A stretch of 64,000 bases of DNA, from assembly GCF_029407905.1 (NCBI RefSeq), contig NC_073626.1:106025982-106089981 (forward strand), written 5' to 3'. This document shows positions 47,250 through 59,640 of the stretch, piece after piece. The DNA comes from Bubalus kerabau. Lineage: Eukaryota; Chordata; Mammalia; Artiodactyla; Bovidae. The position numbers and the translations under genes are program-made. The stretch's first letter is position 1. Each line of letters starts with the position of its first letter. The notes under the pieces were generated by a model, which saw only the letters and a program-made list of their open reading frames with translations, searched no databases and was not told the DNA's origin.

Positions 47250-49056
47250 GCTTGCTTGAAGCTCTTGCATGTGGTTATAAAGTGGGACTATGATAGTCAT
47301 AAGGTGAAATGACTGGTCCAAGCTCTCAGGTCTCATGTGAGATTTCTAGCTTTATCACTTTCATTGACTCTTTAGGACCTTTGCCTTAGCAAATGGTTTT
47401 TATTAAAATCTGAGTGGCTACATTCTCACTTGGAAACTGAAATAACGAGCAAACAACTTTACTTCCTTTTATCTTAAACATTGACTAGAACTTTGGGCCT
47501 TAAAGGAAAAATACCAAATCCCTTTAACCAATAGTCTCTGAACTCTTCAATTATACAGCAAGCTTGTACAGTGCTAAATTTCTTATGGTGCAATTAAATT
47601 CCAATATTCACTGTATACGTGTGTGAGTGGGGTGTTTGTGTACGGAAGGGGACAGTTTCAGTGAAAAGAGCAGAGGGAAGGATCCATGTTTTTAAATCAG
47701 TTTTATTTAGTTTAAGAGTGTACTGAAAGGAAAGGAAATAAATGGGCAAAACCTGAGCCAAAAAGGAAACGGAAAGTTTTAAATTAGACTGGATTTTTTT
47801 TAGTCCAGCCTCACCAGCCCGAAAAAGAGAGCAGGGTGGCATCAGGTGCACAGAACTCATCGATTCTGGCAGCTTGGATGTCATAGGCATTTGGAACACT
47901 GATTTCTGACAAATGAAAAGGGAGCTCCTCATGGGAGCACATAGATATAGAGGAGAGAACCAAGTAAGAGCTGGTGAGAGCTTGGTTTTCAATGACCCAT
48001 CAATAAGATATGAATGAAGGATAGTCATTAATGTGAAGAGTTTCTATATTCTTATCCTGCCTCACTTGAATTTTCCTACTAGGTATTCATTCTCTCTTCT
48101 GGTATGAACATCTGTATTTTCTTTGGGGAACCACCTCTGCATCAGTGTGTATGGGTTGGTGGGACTGCCAGTTTTGAGGAATCCTGCTGTGTCCTAGGCA
48201 AGGAGAAAGCACAAGGCAGGACTGAGACTTTGAGCAGAGCAGTGCCACACAGTTGGAAAACACATTGGTCTGACTCATCACAATAGCAGTGCTTTCAAGA
48301 GACTGCCCCAGGATTCTGCTCCATAGAAGTCTCTTCTCCCAGAGTGGCTGATTCCTGTTATTTTTCAGGCTAGCATTTAAACCTTTCCTTCTAGTCATTT
48401 ACCTTTTAATTTTTATGTATTTGTTTTTGTCTTTATTTGGCCAAAGTGGGCTTCCCATATTTGCAAACAAAGGATCCCGGGAAAAACATCCTAGACATTA
48501 CCTAGTGGATTACTTAATACAGTTATAGCTAGATTATGGATTCATTTTATTTTATTTTTTTAAAATAAGTTACAGTATTTTTACATGCTATAAAACTTTG
48601 GAATTTGAGCAAAACTATAATTTAATTTTCTTGTATCATGCCAACTGTAATGAAGAATTCAAAAATAGTGTAAGATTCTAAATAACATACCATGCCAGGG
48701 AAAGGCATACAAGGGGCCCAGGGATATGCTAAAATTAACCTAATCCAAGTACAGGATTTCTTTTGCTAATTTAGGGGATGCCTATAAAAGAGAAAGTAAA
48801 GATAAAAATCAAATTAAAAAATGCTAATAGTTAATATACAGTGACTTAAGGGATATGAGAATAGATATTTTAAGCATACTTAGGTGTGGTTATTATGTTA
48901 TGATGACATAAGAAAATACTCTTTATTTTTTGAGATACACTATTTTATTTAGGGGTGAAATAGCATAATATTAGGATTTTCTTTAAAAATATTCCAGCAA
49001 TAAAAACCATATCATAGGAAACATGACATCTGAAACAAGCATAGCAAACATGTTCA
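47250..49056. other. Single-copy sequence, no gene seen
   Basis: The minus-strand frame 47594-48028 (144 codons) is the longest non-repeat frame in this part, but it shows no domain, signal or splice context. AT-rich after 48400. Confidence 0.4.
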
Positions 49057-49066
49057 TGACCTCATG

Positions 49067-49187
49067 CACATGTGCTGGGTCACTTCAATTGTGTCCGACT
49101 TTTTGTGACCCTGTGGACCATAGCCCTCCAGGCTCCTCTGTCCATGGGATTCTCCAGGCAAGAATATCGGAGTGGATTGCTGCTTCC
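49067..49187 (-). mobile_element. Bov-tA 3' half, 10-bp TSD
   Basis: It contains only the BovA part ('gctgggtcacttcaattgtg' to 'gagtggattgctgcttcc'). 'tgacctcatg' (49057-49066) and 'tgacttcatg' (49188-49197) flank it, so it was probably inserted already truncated. Confidence 0.9.
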
Positions 49188-49267
49188 TGACTTCATGGGG
49201 TCACTTATAGTAGTAACATTTTCTCCGTTTTTGTGGATGTTTGGAAATTCCCAAAATAAGAAGCTTA

Positions 49268-49505
49268 AAAATAATTGAAGGAGTAAGATGTACAAACTTT
49301 CAGCTATAAAATAACTAAGTCATGAGGATATAATGTACAGCATAGGCAATAAAGTCAATAATATTGTAATACCTCTGTATGGTGACAGATGGTAACTAGA
49401 CTTACCGTGGTAATCATTTCATAATGTATACAAATACTGACTCACTATGTTGTCCACCTGAAACTAATGTAATATTGTATGACAGTTATAATTCAATAAA
49501 ACAAT
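49268..49505 (+). mobile_element. L1 3' end, old subfamily
   Basis: 'aatgtacagcataggcaata', 'ggtaactagacttaccgtgg', 'taatcatttcataatgtata', 'ctatgttgtccacctgaaac' and 'ataattcaataaaa' form the L1 3' UTR end in order. Confidence 0.85.
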
Positions 49506-51597
49506 AGAGTGAAACACCTTTAAGAAGTTAATTCATCTGTGTTTGTGCATTCTTCACTGACATTTAGATCCTTTCATCATTTTTTAAAGCACCTTGAAAA
49601 TTGTGTCTTTCGACAGTGGTTTTCATCCTATCTTTTGTAATTTATTCAGTTTTATGATTTAGAAAAGATTTGCTAATTAGTGATGACCTGCTGACAGTAA
49701 ATTACTTTATTAAGATCTTTCTTTGAAATATACCCCCTCCTCTAATATGCCCATCTATACCTAAAAGAAAACCAAATAGTAGGAATGCAAAATGAACAAG
49801 CAAAAGCCTATTCTTATCTAACCTGATCTTTGGGTTCAACTTTTTTAAATGTTAAAATAATAAGCCACCAAAGACATCTTACTAAGTGTCCTGTGGAGGA
49901 AGGACTAGCAGATGAGAGGGAATGAAAATCAAAATGTCCTTTAGTGGGGAAAAACATTACTTTCCAAATATTCAAACCTATACTAAGGATGTAAAGGTAA
50001 AGGATTATTAAATTCTCATAATCTTTGCTTTATTGTTCATGTTCAGGTATTTTTAAAAACCCAAAGCTAGCCTGGTAAAATCCTATTTTATTCTTATTGC
50101 TTTTGGTTTTTAATAGCAGCCAATCATGGAGAACAGGGATCACATAGAACAAAATGAGTCACAACCTAAACAATGAGAATGCTAGTATGAATGATTATTG
50201 TCCATAAATTAGACCACCGTACTTCATTCTCCTGCTTGAGTATGGCTAATATAGTCCATCCTCTTGATTTTTGCAATGTTTACTATAATAATGAACAATT
50301 TGGTTAATATGCCTCTAAAAATTGATTTTGTTTGTCCTCTAATATTTTGCATTAATAAGAATTTCTCTTTAAAACATAGCTGGTTCTGCCTCATCAACCT
50401 CAGACTTTCATTTTAGAGTGGATCTTCTAATTATAAAACCATCCGGTGACAGTTTGGACAAAAATGTCATTCTCGTTAATACTCACCACAAAAGAATATC
50501 AATGCCTGAGTTTATACCAATGCATGTCCCCCACCTAAAAATGGGGGAACCTGTAGAAATTAGTTATGATATGATTTCACCTAAAACATTTGATACAGTC
50601 TCACTATTTCAGAGAAAAATATAGGTTCTAAGTATTCAGATAGGAATATAATTTGTTAAAAAAAAAACTTCAGATAGTTTTATACGAGTTCATTTTCAGA
50701 AGCAAACAGATCTTGAAATGTTCTGATGATAGGCTACACCAATTGGCATTTTCTCAAACATTCTGCTAAAAGAAAAGAGGGAAGTTTGATAGCATCAAGA
50801 TCGGCTTCCCTTTTGTAAAGTTTTCTTAAATCATAACTTCTCTTCTATAGGAACAAAAGCAACATGGCCCTATTTCAAAATAGGGACAAATAAATATTAA
50901 ATAGAACTGAAAATGACTTCAGTGAGTTCATTTCATATGGTTCTACAACATGAGTACATGAATGTTGTGTGGACTTGTTTGGAATTACTGAACAGGAAAA
51001 GGCACACAGTACTTTTTTTTTTTTCCTCTCTGTTTTGTCTATGAATGAAGGGAAAGGTGATATGTTAAAATATAAGAAATGTTATTAACTGTCCTCTACT
51101 CATGGGAGAAGCAAACTGTAGCTAGCTTGTGTTTTATATTGCCCTAGTTTCAAAAAAAATGATTTGAGGCAGGTATAAGATTTGAAAGCAAGGGTGTAGC
51201 TACTGCTGAAAGAGTCTCTGCAGTGCTTGCGAACTCATGAAAGGATTTTCTCTATCCTTGTTTTATGTGCCTTTGTAGCTCTCAAACTACAATGATTTTG
51301 TAATGGTTCAATAGCAGAAATGGGCCTTCTGCTGTTAGGGGTAGCTCAGCAAATAGTATAGATCAGTGATGTTTGCAAAGTATTTGATCCCTATGGAAGT
51401 TTTTCCTTCATCATTCATTCCCTCCTCCAAAGCTGTCTGATTCATCCTTCCTATAGGTTCTGGTCCCAGGTGTGTGAGGGCAACCCCCAAAAACAGCACC
51501 CATGGGAAGGATGAATCAGACAGCTTTGTTGGGCTCTCCAAAGAAGTGAATCTATTTGAGTATTGCACACATCTGTGCAATAATGAATTAGAAATTT
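49506..51597. other. AT-rich single-copy sequence, no gene seen
   Basis: A 68-codon frame at 50418-50624 (+) lies in non-repeat sequence but has no recognisable domain, no promoter and no splice context. No other feature. Confidence 0.4.
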
Positions 51598-51624
51598 AGG
51601 GGCTAATTCCATAAATTAGCCCCT
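51598..51624. repeat. Perfect 11-bp inverted repeat, 5-bp loop
   Basis: 'aggggctaatt' (51598-51608) and 'aattagcccct' (51614-51624) are exact reverse complements around 'ccata'. The right arm is the left TSD of the adjacent Bov-A2. Confidence 0.95.
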
Positions 51625-51898
51625 GCTACTGCTAAGCTGCTAAGTCACTCCAGTCGTGTCCGACTCTGTGCGACCCCATAGACAGGAGCCCACCAGGCTT
51701 CCCTGTCCCTGGGATTCTCCAGGCAAGAACACTGGAGTGGGTTGCCATTTCCTTCTCCAATGCATGAAAGTGAAAAGTGAAAGTGAAGTTGCTCAGTCAT
51801 GTCCGACCCTCAGCAACCCCATGGACTGCAGACTACCAGGCTCCTCCATCCATGGGATTTTCCAGGCAAGAGTACTGGAGTGGGTTGCCATTGCCTTT
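51625..51898 (-). mobile_element. Bov-A2 SINE inserted in a hairpin arm, 10-bp TSD
   Basis: Full-length Bov-A2 reverse complement with a (CTGCTA)-type tail at the left. 'attagcccct' flanks it at 51615-51624 and 51899-51908. Confidence 0.97.
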
Positions 51899-51908
51899 AT
51901 TAGCCCCT

Positions 51909-52345
51909 AAAACACATAAAACTAGTTGATGTGCTTAAGGAGTGAATTTTTAGCAGTAAACACAAATAAGTAATCAATCCACTTCTGATGGTATTGGGTA
52001 TGGGAATTCCATCCATCTGAGCTCCTAGAAGATGGACTGTTAATGACGTATAACCAGGTTGGGATCTAGAAATGACCAGGACAGAGATACTTTCTCTAGA
52101 TATAGTAGAGTAAAGATTTCACTAAGTCTTTAATTTAGGGAACATTGGAAAGCACCACCAGAACTGAACTACATAAAAACTTTTTTTTCTATCATGCAAC
52201 ATACTGTTTGGGATCTTTGTATATATCCATTTGTTCCTAAATTATTTAGTAAATTGTACACTGTTCATTCTGTTATTATATTTTTCCTGATGTGGACCAT
52301 TTTTAAAGTCTTTATTGAATTTATTCAATAACATATTGAAAAACT
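51909..52345. other. Single-copy sequence, no gene seen
   Basis: No supported feature. Confidence 0.4.
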
Positions 52346-52608
52346 TTGCTGCTACTGCTACTGCTAAGTTGCTTCAGTTGTGTCCAACTCTGTGCAACCC
52401 CATAGACGGCAGCCCACCAGGCTGCCCCATCCCTGGGATTCTCCAGGCAAGAACACTGGAGTGGGTTGCCATTTCCTTCTCCAATGCAGGAAAGTGAAAA
52501 GTGAAAGTGAAGTCGCTCAGTCATGTCCGACTCTTAGTGACCCCATGGACTGCAGCCCACCAGGCTCCTCCGTCCATGGGATTTTCCAGGCAAGAGTACT
52601 GGAGTTGG
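52346..52608 (-). mobile_element. Bov-A2 SINE, near full length
   Basis: It reads from 'gctgctactgctactgctaa' through both monomers to 'gagtactggagttggg'. About 20 bp of the element's 5' end are missing. No clear TSD. Confidence 0.95.
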
Positions 52609-53006
52609 GTGTTTTCTGTTTTGGTCTTTTGGTCATGAAGCATACCGCTGGAGAAGTCTTTCTATTATTCTTTTGCTGCCATATTATTGTTCAAAATTTA
52701 AAAGCTGCCCCTGCAATTGTGAGAGATGGCTACATCCAATTGTGTTCTTTAGGACAGGCTACACAATGATAGGCAGAGTTAACTACATTGGACCACTCAG
52801 CTCTTTAACTGTTAAAGGTTTACCTCTAGCTCATAAGAGATCTTTTGAAGGTCACGATCACTCTCCAGACCAGCTTCCAAGAGTCCAGGGGTGCTTCCTT
52901 CTTATAGCTACATCATTTGGAAAGTGAGGTTTCTAGGGCCATGAAAAGAAAAAGTGCTCTTAAAAACTTAGACTAGGAGTGACAAATTTCATTTCTTTTC
53001 AAGCCC

Positions 53007-53151
53007 ATTGGTCAGCACTGATTGGCTCCAACCCAACCACAGAAGAGAGTGGAAAATATATAAGAGCCACATAACGGTTCATGAGCACCCTTGTCCCTGC
53101 CATATCTAATTACCACAAGTAAAATTTGTGCTAAGAATGTCTAGGCAGAGT
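53007..53151 (+). promoter_or_regulatory. Promoter-like module: two CCAAT boxes, TATA box, splice donor
   Basis: Two inverted CCAAT boxes ('attgg' at 53007-53011 and 53021-53025) lie 32-50 bp upstream of 'tatataag' (53057-53064). A start near 53088-53095 would place the CCAAT boxes at about -70 and -85. A start codon in good context (A at -3) is at 53137-53139, followed by a 'gtaagt' donor at 53150. It could be a promoter of an old LTR or of a small gene, or it could be chance. Confidence is modest. Confidence 0.4.
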
Positions 53152-53306
53152 AAGTAATACCTCTCCTAGAAGTTTTTCTCGAGCATTAGCAAATATAAAA
53201 TCTTGGGAGTGCTTGTTGAAAGAGAAGATTCCCAGGCCAATGTGTCAAGTTTGGTTTAGTGCGGTTAAGGTAAAACTAGTGCCATTATCAAGCTTACTGT
53301 ACAAAC

Positions 53307-53517
53307 ATAAGGGCTTCCTTGGTAGCTCAGCTGGTAAAGATGAGGAGATGCAGGAGATTCAGGAGACATGGGCTTGATCCCTGGGTCAGGAAGATCCCTC
53401 GAAGAGGGACATGGCAACTCACTCCAGTATTCCTGCCTAGGAAACCCCATGGACAGAGGAGCCTGGTGAGCTACCATCCAAGGGGCTGCAAAGAGTTGGA
53501 CACAACTGAGTACATAC
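53307..53517 (+). mobile_element. Bov-tA SINE, full length
   Basis: It runs from 'gggcttccttggtagctcag' to 'ggacacaactgagtacatac'. No clear TSD. Confidence 0.94.
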
Positions 53518-55770
53518 TTGCGCACGCTATAAAGGTATGTGAGTTGCATGGTGTACATGGAAAGATTCTGCACCGAAGTGTAATATAAAAGTCTCTTTTG
53601 GGGACTAGGATGTAAATGAAATGAAACTAAAATTCAAAAATAAGTCATATGGAACAGTCAGTATCTTTCTGAGTCACTTCTTCTATACCACAAGAAGTCC
53701 ATTCTATGCTATGGTCCTGGGAAGTTGGACAAATACCCAATCAATGTCCTGTAAGTATCAATGCAGCACTACCCAATCCTGTCTATGAAGAACCACGTTA
53801 GATCAGGACGTTTGTCCAGGCTTCTTACTTTCTTTCCAGGTTTCCTTCTCTTGCCAGTTGCTCTTGGAGAAAAAGTGCTAAAGGGAAAACATGTTTACTT
53901 CTCCAAACTCTAAAATAGAGTCTTCCCATTCTTTCTTTTCTTCTCAGATTGTTACTGAGACTTTATGTTCATCAGTTGTTATTCTTTGGAGAGAAAACTA
54001 GAAGAAAAAAAAATTAGGTGATAATATGGGCAAATTTAAGTGTAGGCATGCATGAAAACTTCTTGAAAATCAGGTTGCGGTATGCATTCTTATTTTAGAT
54101 TTGCCCCTGTTAACATCTTCTCAATAAGCAGGTGCATACACTTCCCCAATCTGTTACTGTTGTTTATTTAGCCTGTATGCTTCAAAATCGACTGATGGAT
54201 GATACCCAACCAGCTTGAAGCTTGACTTTCAGAAACCAGAGCCTTGAAGTTTTAATGAGACTTTCTTAATGTGTAGTCCAACGAGTTTGTTAGAATAGGG
54301 ACACATCTCTCAAAGATACCATAAAAGTATCACATTTGTATGTTAATTTTAGTTTAACAAATAGGAAAAATGATGATGAGTAATAGCTCTCAGCTTTCAG
54401 ATAGTTCTTTTCATGTTCAAAGTGCTTGACAAACATTAATTAAATCACTGTCAGTCAAATTAGATAAATATGTTCCCTGTATGTGCATAACTATACCTTC
54501 CATACACACAGTCTTCTAAATCCCATCACTGCAGATCAAACATTTTTTTTTTTTTTTGCCATCTGAACTTGGTTGGCTGACACTGATTCCAAGCAACAGA
54601 TAATTACTGGAAAGGCTAATCATCAGCAGAGATTGTGTAAGCTTTCTTTGTTTTTAAACAAAAACATGAATTTATCCTTGATAAAAGGTACAGGATGAAC
54701 CACAGCATAAAACGTTTCTGTCTCTAGGCTAGAAGGTAACAATGATAAAGCAAATTCCCTTGTATTACAGCACTGGAATAGCTAAACCCTAATTTAAAGA
54801 AATCATTTCATCAACAGAGTACATTTTATGCTTCCTAGGCTAACTGATGTTTTTGGCCTCTTTAGCACCAAAAATGAGAAGACTTTTCAAGCTAAATATG
54901 GTGTTGATTTCAGCAATATGGTAATTGTTCATTAATGCTAGGAATCCTTGGTCACTACTGATTTGAGAAGCATTTGGGGCAGCAAATTAAACACAGTATA
55001 TGCCTTGTTGATTTTTAGAATAACTTATACTTACTTTTTCTTCACTGAATTTAATGAAGCTTTCCAGACCATCCCAAGAGATTAGCTGCTCCCAACTGGA
55101 CCCCCTTAAATGAAGTATATTCCAAAGAAAAAAGACTGCTAGCAGCATTCTTTCTTTCAATAACATCGAACAAATTAACACAGTCTACCCATCTACATCA
55201 GACAATTGAAAGAAGGCATGCGCACGCATCCATAGACAAACCTTAGCCAGAGTCAGGCTTGCTTTCCTCTGATGCTAAAGCTGCAGAGCTACAAATGAAG
55301 CGGACTTAACTTGCTTCTTTTACTCTGTCTGCCAAAAACTAGTCTAGTCTGTTTCCAGGGAAGAAAGGTACTTGTTAATTGTTTTACACGTTGCTGAACC
55401 AAATTGTCTAGTTCAACCAAATTGTCTTTTTGCAAAGACTTTGAGAAAGTATCTGCTGGAATTGTGATACCTGGAATTCATATGAATTGTGTTTATATGA
55501 ATCTCACACAATGGTCTTTGTCTTTTTTAGAGAAGTGCTAAAATATGAGAAATCCCTCATTACTATTGAAAACCTGGAGTTCAGCAAGGTTATGTGATGT
55601 GTTCAAGGTAACACCCACAGCTCTGTGGTTTAGATCTGACAGGTGGCAGTGATGGAACCATAACCAACATGGTACTACATCTGCCTTAGTGTTTCTACTG
55701 TTAGACTCCTGCCACATCCCAGGAGTACGAATGAACTTAAAAATTTTTTTAATTTATTTAAATAAAAAAC
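53518..55770. other. Single-copy sequence, no gene proven
   Basis: Two acceptor-like sites at 53839 and 53857 follow pyrimidine runs. Otherwise nothing is recognised; an 18-base T run is at about 54541-54557. Confidence 0.4.
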
Positions 55771-55774
55771 AAAG

Positions 55775-56856
55775 CCAAAAACTATTTTCCCTTTTCTCTC
55801 ATTCTCAACTCCCATCTCTGGCAAACAACAATCTGTTCTCAGTATCTCTTAACTTGTTTAAATTCATACAATTCTTTGGGTAAATACCCAGAAGTGGTAT
55901 TGCTGGGCCATATAATACTTGTACTTTTAGTTTTTTGGGGACCCTATATACTGTTTTCCATGGTGGCTGCACTAATTTATACATTCCCATCAGCAGTACA
56001 GAAGGTTTCCCTTTTCTCTGCATCCTTATCAACACTTGTTATTTCCAGTCTTTTTGATAATAGCCATTCTGACAGGTGTGAGGTGATAGCTCATTGCAGT
56101 TTCAATTTGCATTTCTCCGATGACTAATGATGTAGAGCATCTTTTCATGTACCTGGTGGCCATCTGTAGATCTTCGTTGGAAAAATGTCTATTCAGACCT
56201 TCTGCCTACTTTTTAATCAAATTGTTTTTTGCTACCAAGTTGTATGAGAAAATATTGGCAAATATTTTCTTCCATTCAGTAGGTTGCCTTTTCATTCTGT
56301 TGATGATTTCCTTTGCTGCATAAGCTTATTAGTTTGATGTAGTTCCACTTGTTTAGTTTTGCTTTTGTTGCATTTACTTTCAGTGTCAAATTCATAAAGT
56401 CATCACTGAGACCTAAGTTAAGATTACTGCTTACATTTTCTCTAAGGAGTTTCATGGTTTCGGGTCTGACATTCAAGTCTTTAATCTATTTAAGTTGATT
56501 TTTGTATATGGTACAAATAATGGTTAGTTTTCCTAACACCATTTACTGAAGAGTCTTGTTCTTTCCCCATCATATATTCTTGGCTCTTCTGTCATAAATT
56601 AATTGACCATACATGTATCGGTTCATTTCTGGGCTCCCTCCTCTCTTCCACTGATCTATGTGTCTGTTTTCTTATGTAAATACTACACTGTTTTAATTAC
56701 TATAGCTTTGCAATACAGTTTGAAATCAAGGAGCAATGATTCCTCCAGCTTTACTCTAATTTCTCAAGATTACTTTGCCTATCCAGGATCTTTTACATTC
56801 TGTACAGATTTTAGGACTGTTTGTTTTATTTCTATGAAAAATGCCTTTGGAGTTTT
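55775..56856 (-). mobile_element. Old L1 LINE (L1M), part of 3' UTR and ORF2
   Basis: L1 reverse complement: 'caatctgttctcagtatctc', 'taaatacccagaagtggtat', 'ttttccatggtggctgcact', 'gacaggtgtgaggtgatagc', 'cacttgtttagttttgcttt', 'tttgcctatccaggatc'. The frames 55876-56323 and 56603-56908 (+) are antisense L1. It ends at the Bov-A2. Confidence 0.92.
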
Positions 56857-57120
56857 ACTGCTGCTGCTCAGTCACTTCAGTTGTGTCCGACTCTGTGCGA
56901 CCCCATAGACGGCAGCCCACCAGGCTCGCCCGTCCCTGGGATTCTCCAGGCAAGAACACTGGAGTGGGTTGCCATTTCCTTCTCCAATGCAGGAAAGTGA
57001 AAAGTGAAAGTGAAGTCACTCAGTCGTGTCCGACTCTTAGTGACCCCATGGACTGCAGCCTACCAGGCTCCTCCATCCATGGGATTCTCCAGGCAAAAGT
57101 ACTGGAGTAGGGTGCTATTA
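56857..57120 (-). mobile_element. Bov-A2 SINE at the edge of an L1
   Basis: Full Bov-A2 reverse complement with (CTG)3 at the left end. 'agtttta' at 56851-56857 and 57123-57129 may be a short TSD. Confidence 0.95.
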
Positions 57121-57399
57121 CCAGTTTTAAGTAAATTCTAATTACATTTAGAACAATGAATCACTGGTGTGACTGTTTTTGGGCCCAGAAAAACTTGTAA
57201 GATATGTTTCTATGGTATAAGTTTGTTCTCCCTTCAGTCTAGAGACAAAAAATTAGACCTGACTGGGAGTGTTTAACATAGATTTAAAATTTTGATACTA
57301 GCCCAAATGTAAATGACCTAAACGGTAAATTGCACAATTGAGTAGTACCTTCTCTTACAGTCAAAGTTTACAGTCTCAATTTCCTCACTTCTCAGCACC

Positions 57400-58175
57400 T
57401 CACCCTATGGGAACTCTTCTCTTGGAGGTCACACATGACATTTTTCTTCTTAACTGTACTAGCTCTTACTTAATGCTTATTCTCCTTGACCTTTTTGCTG
57501 CATTTGACACTGTGGGCTCTCCCCACCCAACACCTCCTACCACCCCTCATAAATACCCATTACTTGATCTCCTTGACATTTTGTCTTCCTTGCTAACCTT
57601 GCCCTCAACCTTGTCTACCTCACATCACCTCCTGCCTGGATTATCACACAGGCTTCCATCTGGTCTTACAGGTTGTAATCTTCCCTCCTCTAATCCTGAA
57701 TGCCAGAGTGACTAATCTTCCAAAAATCTGTGCTTTAACCTGACCTTAAAAATCCCTTCTTACCTACCAGAATTTGCTTACCTTTCCTATTTCATCTCTT
57801 TCACTTTCCTTCAGAAACACTTGGTCTTTTTTTAGTCTTAAGGACACTAAGTTTGATATCCTTAGGGCTTTGCAATAGCTAACTCTCTGCCTGAACTGCC
57901 CTTCCCCAAATTGTCTCTGGACTGGTTCTTTCTTTCATTCAAGCCATTGTTTAAATGTTCCTTAGAAACATCTTGCCTACTTTTCATATACTCATTTTGA
58001 CATCCTCATGTTTTCTTTTCTTTGGGACAGTTATTACTACCTGATAGTGTATTTATTCATTTCTCTGTCTCTCCTATGTGGAATGTAAGCTCCATGAGAG
58101 GAGGAACTTTTTATTTTACTGCTTTACCTCCAGAACTTAGAACATGCTTAAGGTCGATGAAAATTTGTTAAATGA
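57400..58175 (+). mobile_element. L2 LINE, reverse transcriptase remnant to 3' end
   Basis: At 57485-57520 the translation still reads a DLFAAFDTV motif, the 'A' motif of the L2/CR1 reverse transcriptase. The 3' UTR follows ('ctggattatcacacaggctt'), ending with 'gaatgtaagctccatgagag', 'ttactgctttacctccagaa' and 'aatttgttaaatgatgaat'. The frame is destroyed elsewhere, and internal parts are lost. Confidence 0.75.
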
Positions 58176-59050
58176 TGAATAGTATCTATGATATCATTTA
58201 CAATTCATTCAACTCTGTTTCCCACTATTTCTGTATAAGCACACTTTACAGTCCCTCCAGGTTGGTATCACCATCTATGGAATGTATTCTCTATTGTGTC
58301 AGGTGTGTTTACCTTTTTTATCCAAGCATATTAAAAGCTTATGAAAAGCAGAGGTCCTTTTTATACTTTTCCAGCTCTCTAGGCTAGCAGAGTGCTGAAC
58401 AGCATTTGGTATGTATTTAACAAACACTTATTGATTTATTTCCAAGTGTGACATTATATACTGTACTACTGAGCACTTTTACATCAGTGGGGCTGAAATG
58501 GAAATAGAAATAGGTTGACCATAAAATAGCAAAGGACCCACAAAAGTATGAGAAATTTTTTTTCTTACCTTCTAATTTGAGTAGCAAACTAAACTTTTCT
58601 GAAATGAGGATGTGATGAATAGGAAGGTATACCTTGGGAAAATTTTTTCTTCCTTTTCTAGCAACTGAGAGCCTGTATGTACCATTTGAAGCCTGATGAT
58701 CTTCCAATTCTAAGGGGTAAGGTCTATGTATACTGTTACTGACACACCACAACCCTAAAGTCATCTTGATCTTCTTACTGATCTTTGATTCCTTATTATA
58801 GTCACTAAACCCAAGTCTTTTCCTTAGTCACATTTATGTCTATCATTGATTTTTAAATTCCACTTGCTACTTCAGAGTCTAACAAATGGTCTCCTGTTTC
58901 ATTTTCACTCCTCTCCCTGTGCCAAATTCAAAATGATATTCCATTAGATCAAACCTAAATTATTCAGGCTCAAATTCAGGTCCTCTATCAATGATTCTAC
59001 CCTATCATTTCACCTTTGTTTTCTATTGTTTCTAAAATGAAGCTCTTCTT
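58176..59050. other. Single-copy sequence, no gene seen
   Basis: No supported exon. The minus-strand frame 58417-58764 (115 codons) has no domain. Confidence 0.4.
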
Positions 59051-59365
59051 TTGATTCATCTGATCTCCTAACTTTTCCCCATTGTTAGAGTGCTTTTTTT
59101 TCCCCAGTGCCTTTGTTCAAGCAATTTTCTTTACCTTTTTCCTATAAACCAAATCCAGATTTTACATTTTCCTTTGTTGTCTTTTAAGAAGACTTCCCTT
59201 AATCTACTTGGTTAATTTCCAATTTAAGATTTGGATTTTATAATTGAATCCTTTGTTATTAATTATGAATTATTTATCACTTTATGTTTCATATTTTATT
59301 TTCCTAGTAATGTTGTAATTTTCTTGGCAATAGGGACTTCATAATACTTACAATCATGCATAGCT
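59051..59365 (+). mobile_element. Possible diverged L2 3' UTR
   Basis: 'tttaagaagacttcccttaa', 'gcaatagggacttcataata' and 'gcatagctcttggcac' are placed as in the L2 3' end, but identity is low. Confidence 0.35.
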
Positions 59366-59640
59366 CTTGGCACTTCCAAGGATGAATGTGTTTGGCAGTG
59401 ACATGACCCCAGTGTCCTGGCCAGAATTGCTTGGAACAAAGATGAACCCTGACCAGGTGAGATGGAGCTTATGCAAAAGGAATTGTTGAAATCAGTGGGA
59501 CAAAATGACCTCTGATAGCAATACTTTCCTAGTTAACGCCATGTATAATTTCATACATCACTTAGGCCATGTAGGAAAAACTGCAGAGTCAAAGACCTCT
59601 GACGTATAATAACTTTTTGTGACTAGAATCTATAACCCAG

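Noticed and set aside
47594..48028. 144-codon minus-strand frame in single-copy sequence
   Set aside because: No domain, signal peptide, promoter or splice support is seen, and composition is like its surroundings. Such a frame is expected by chance in 64 kb.
50418..50624. 68-codon + frame outside repeats
   Set aside because: It was considered as a fragment of a processed pseudogene, but no family was recognised and no poly(A) or TSD is seen.
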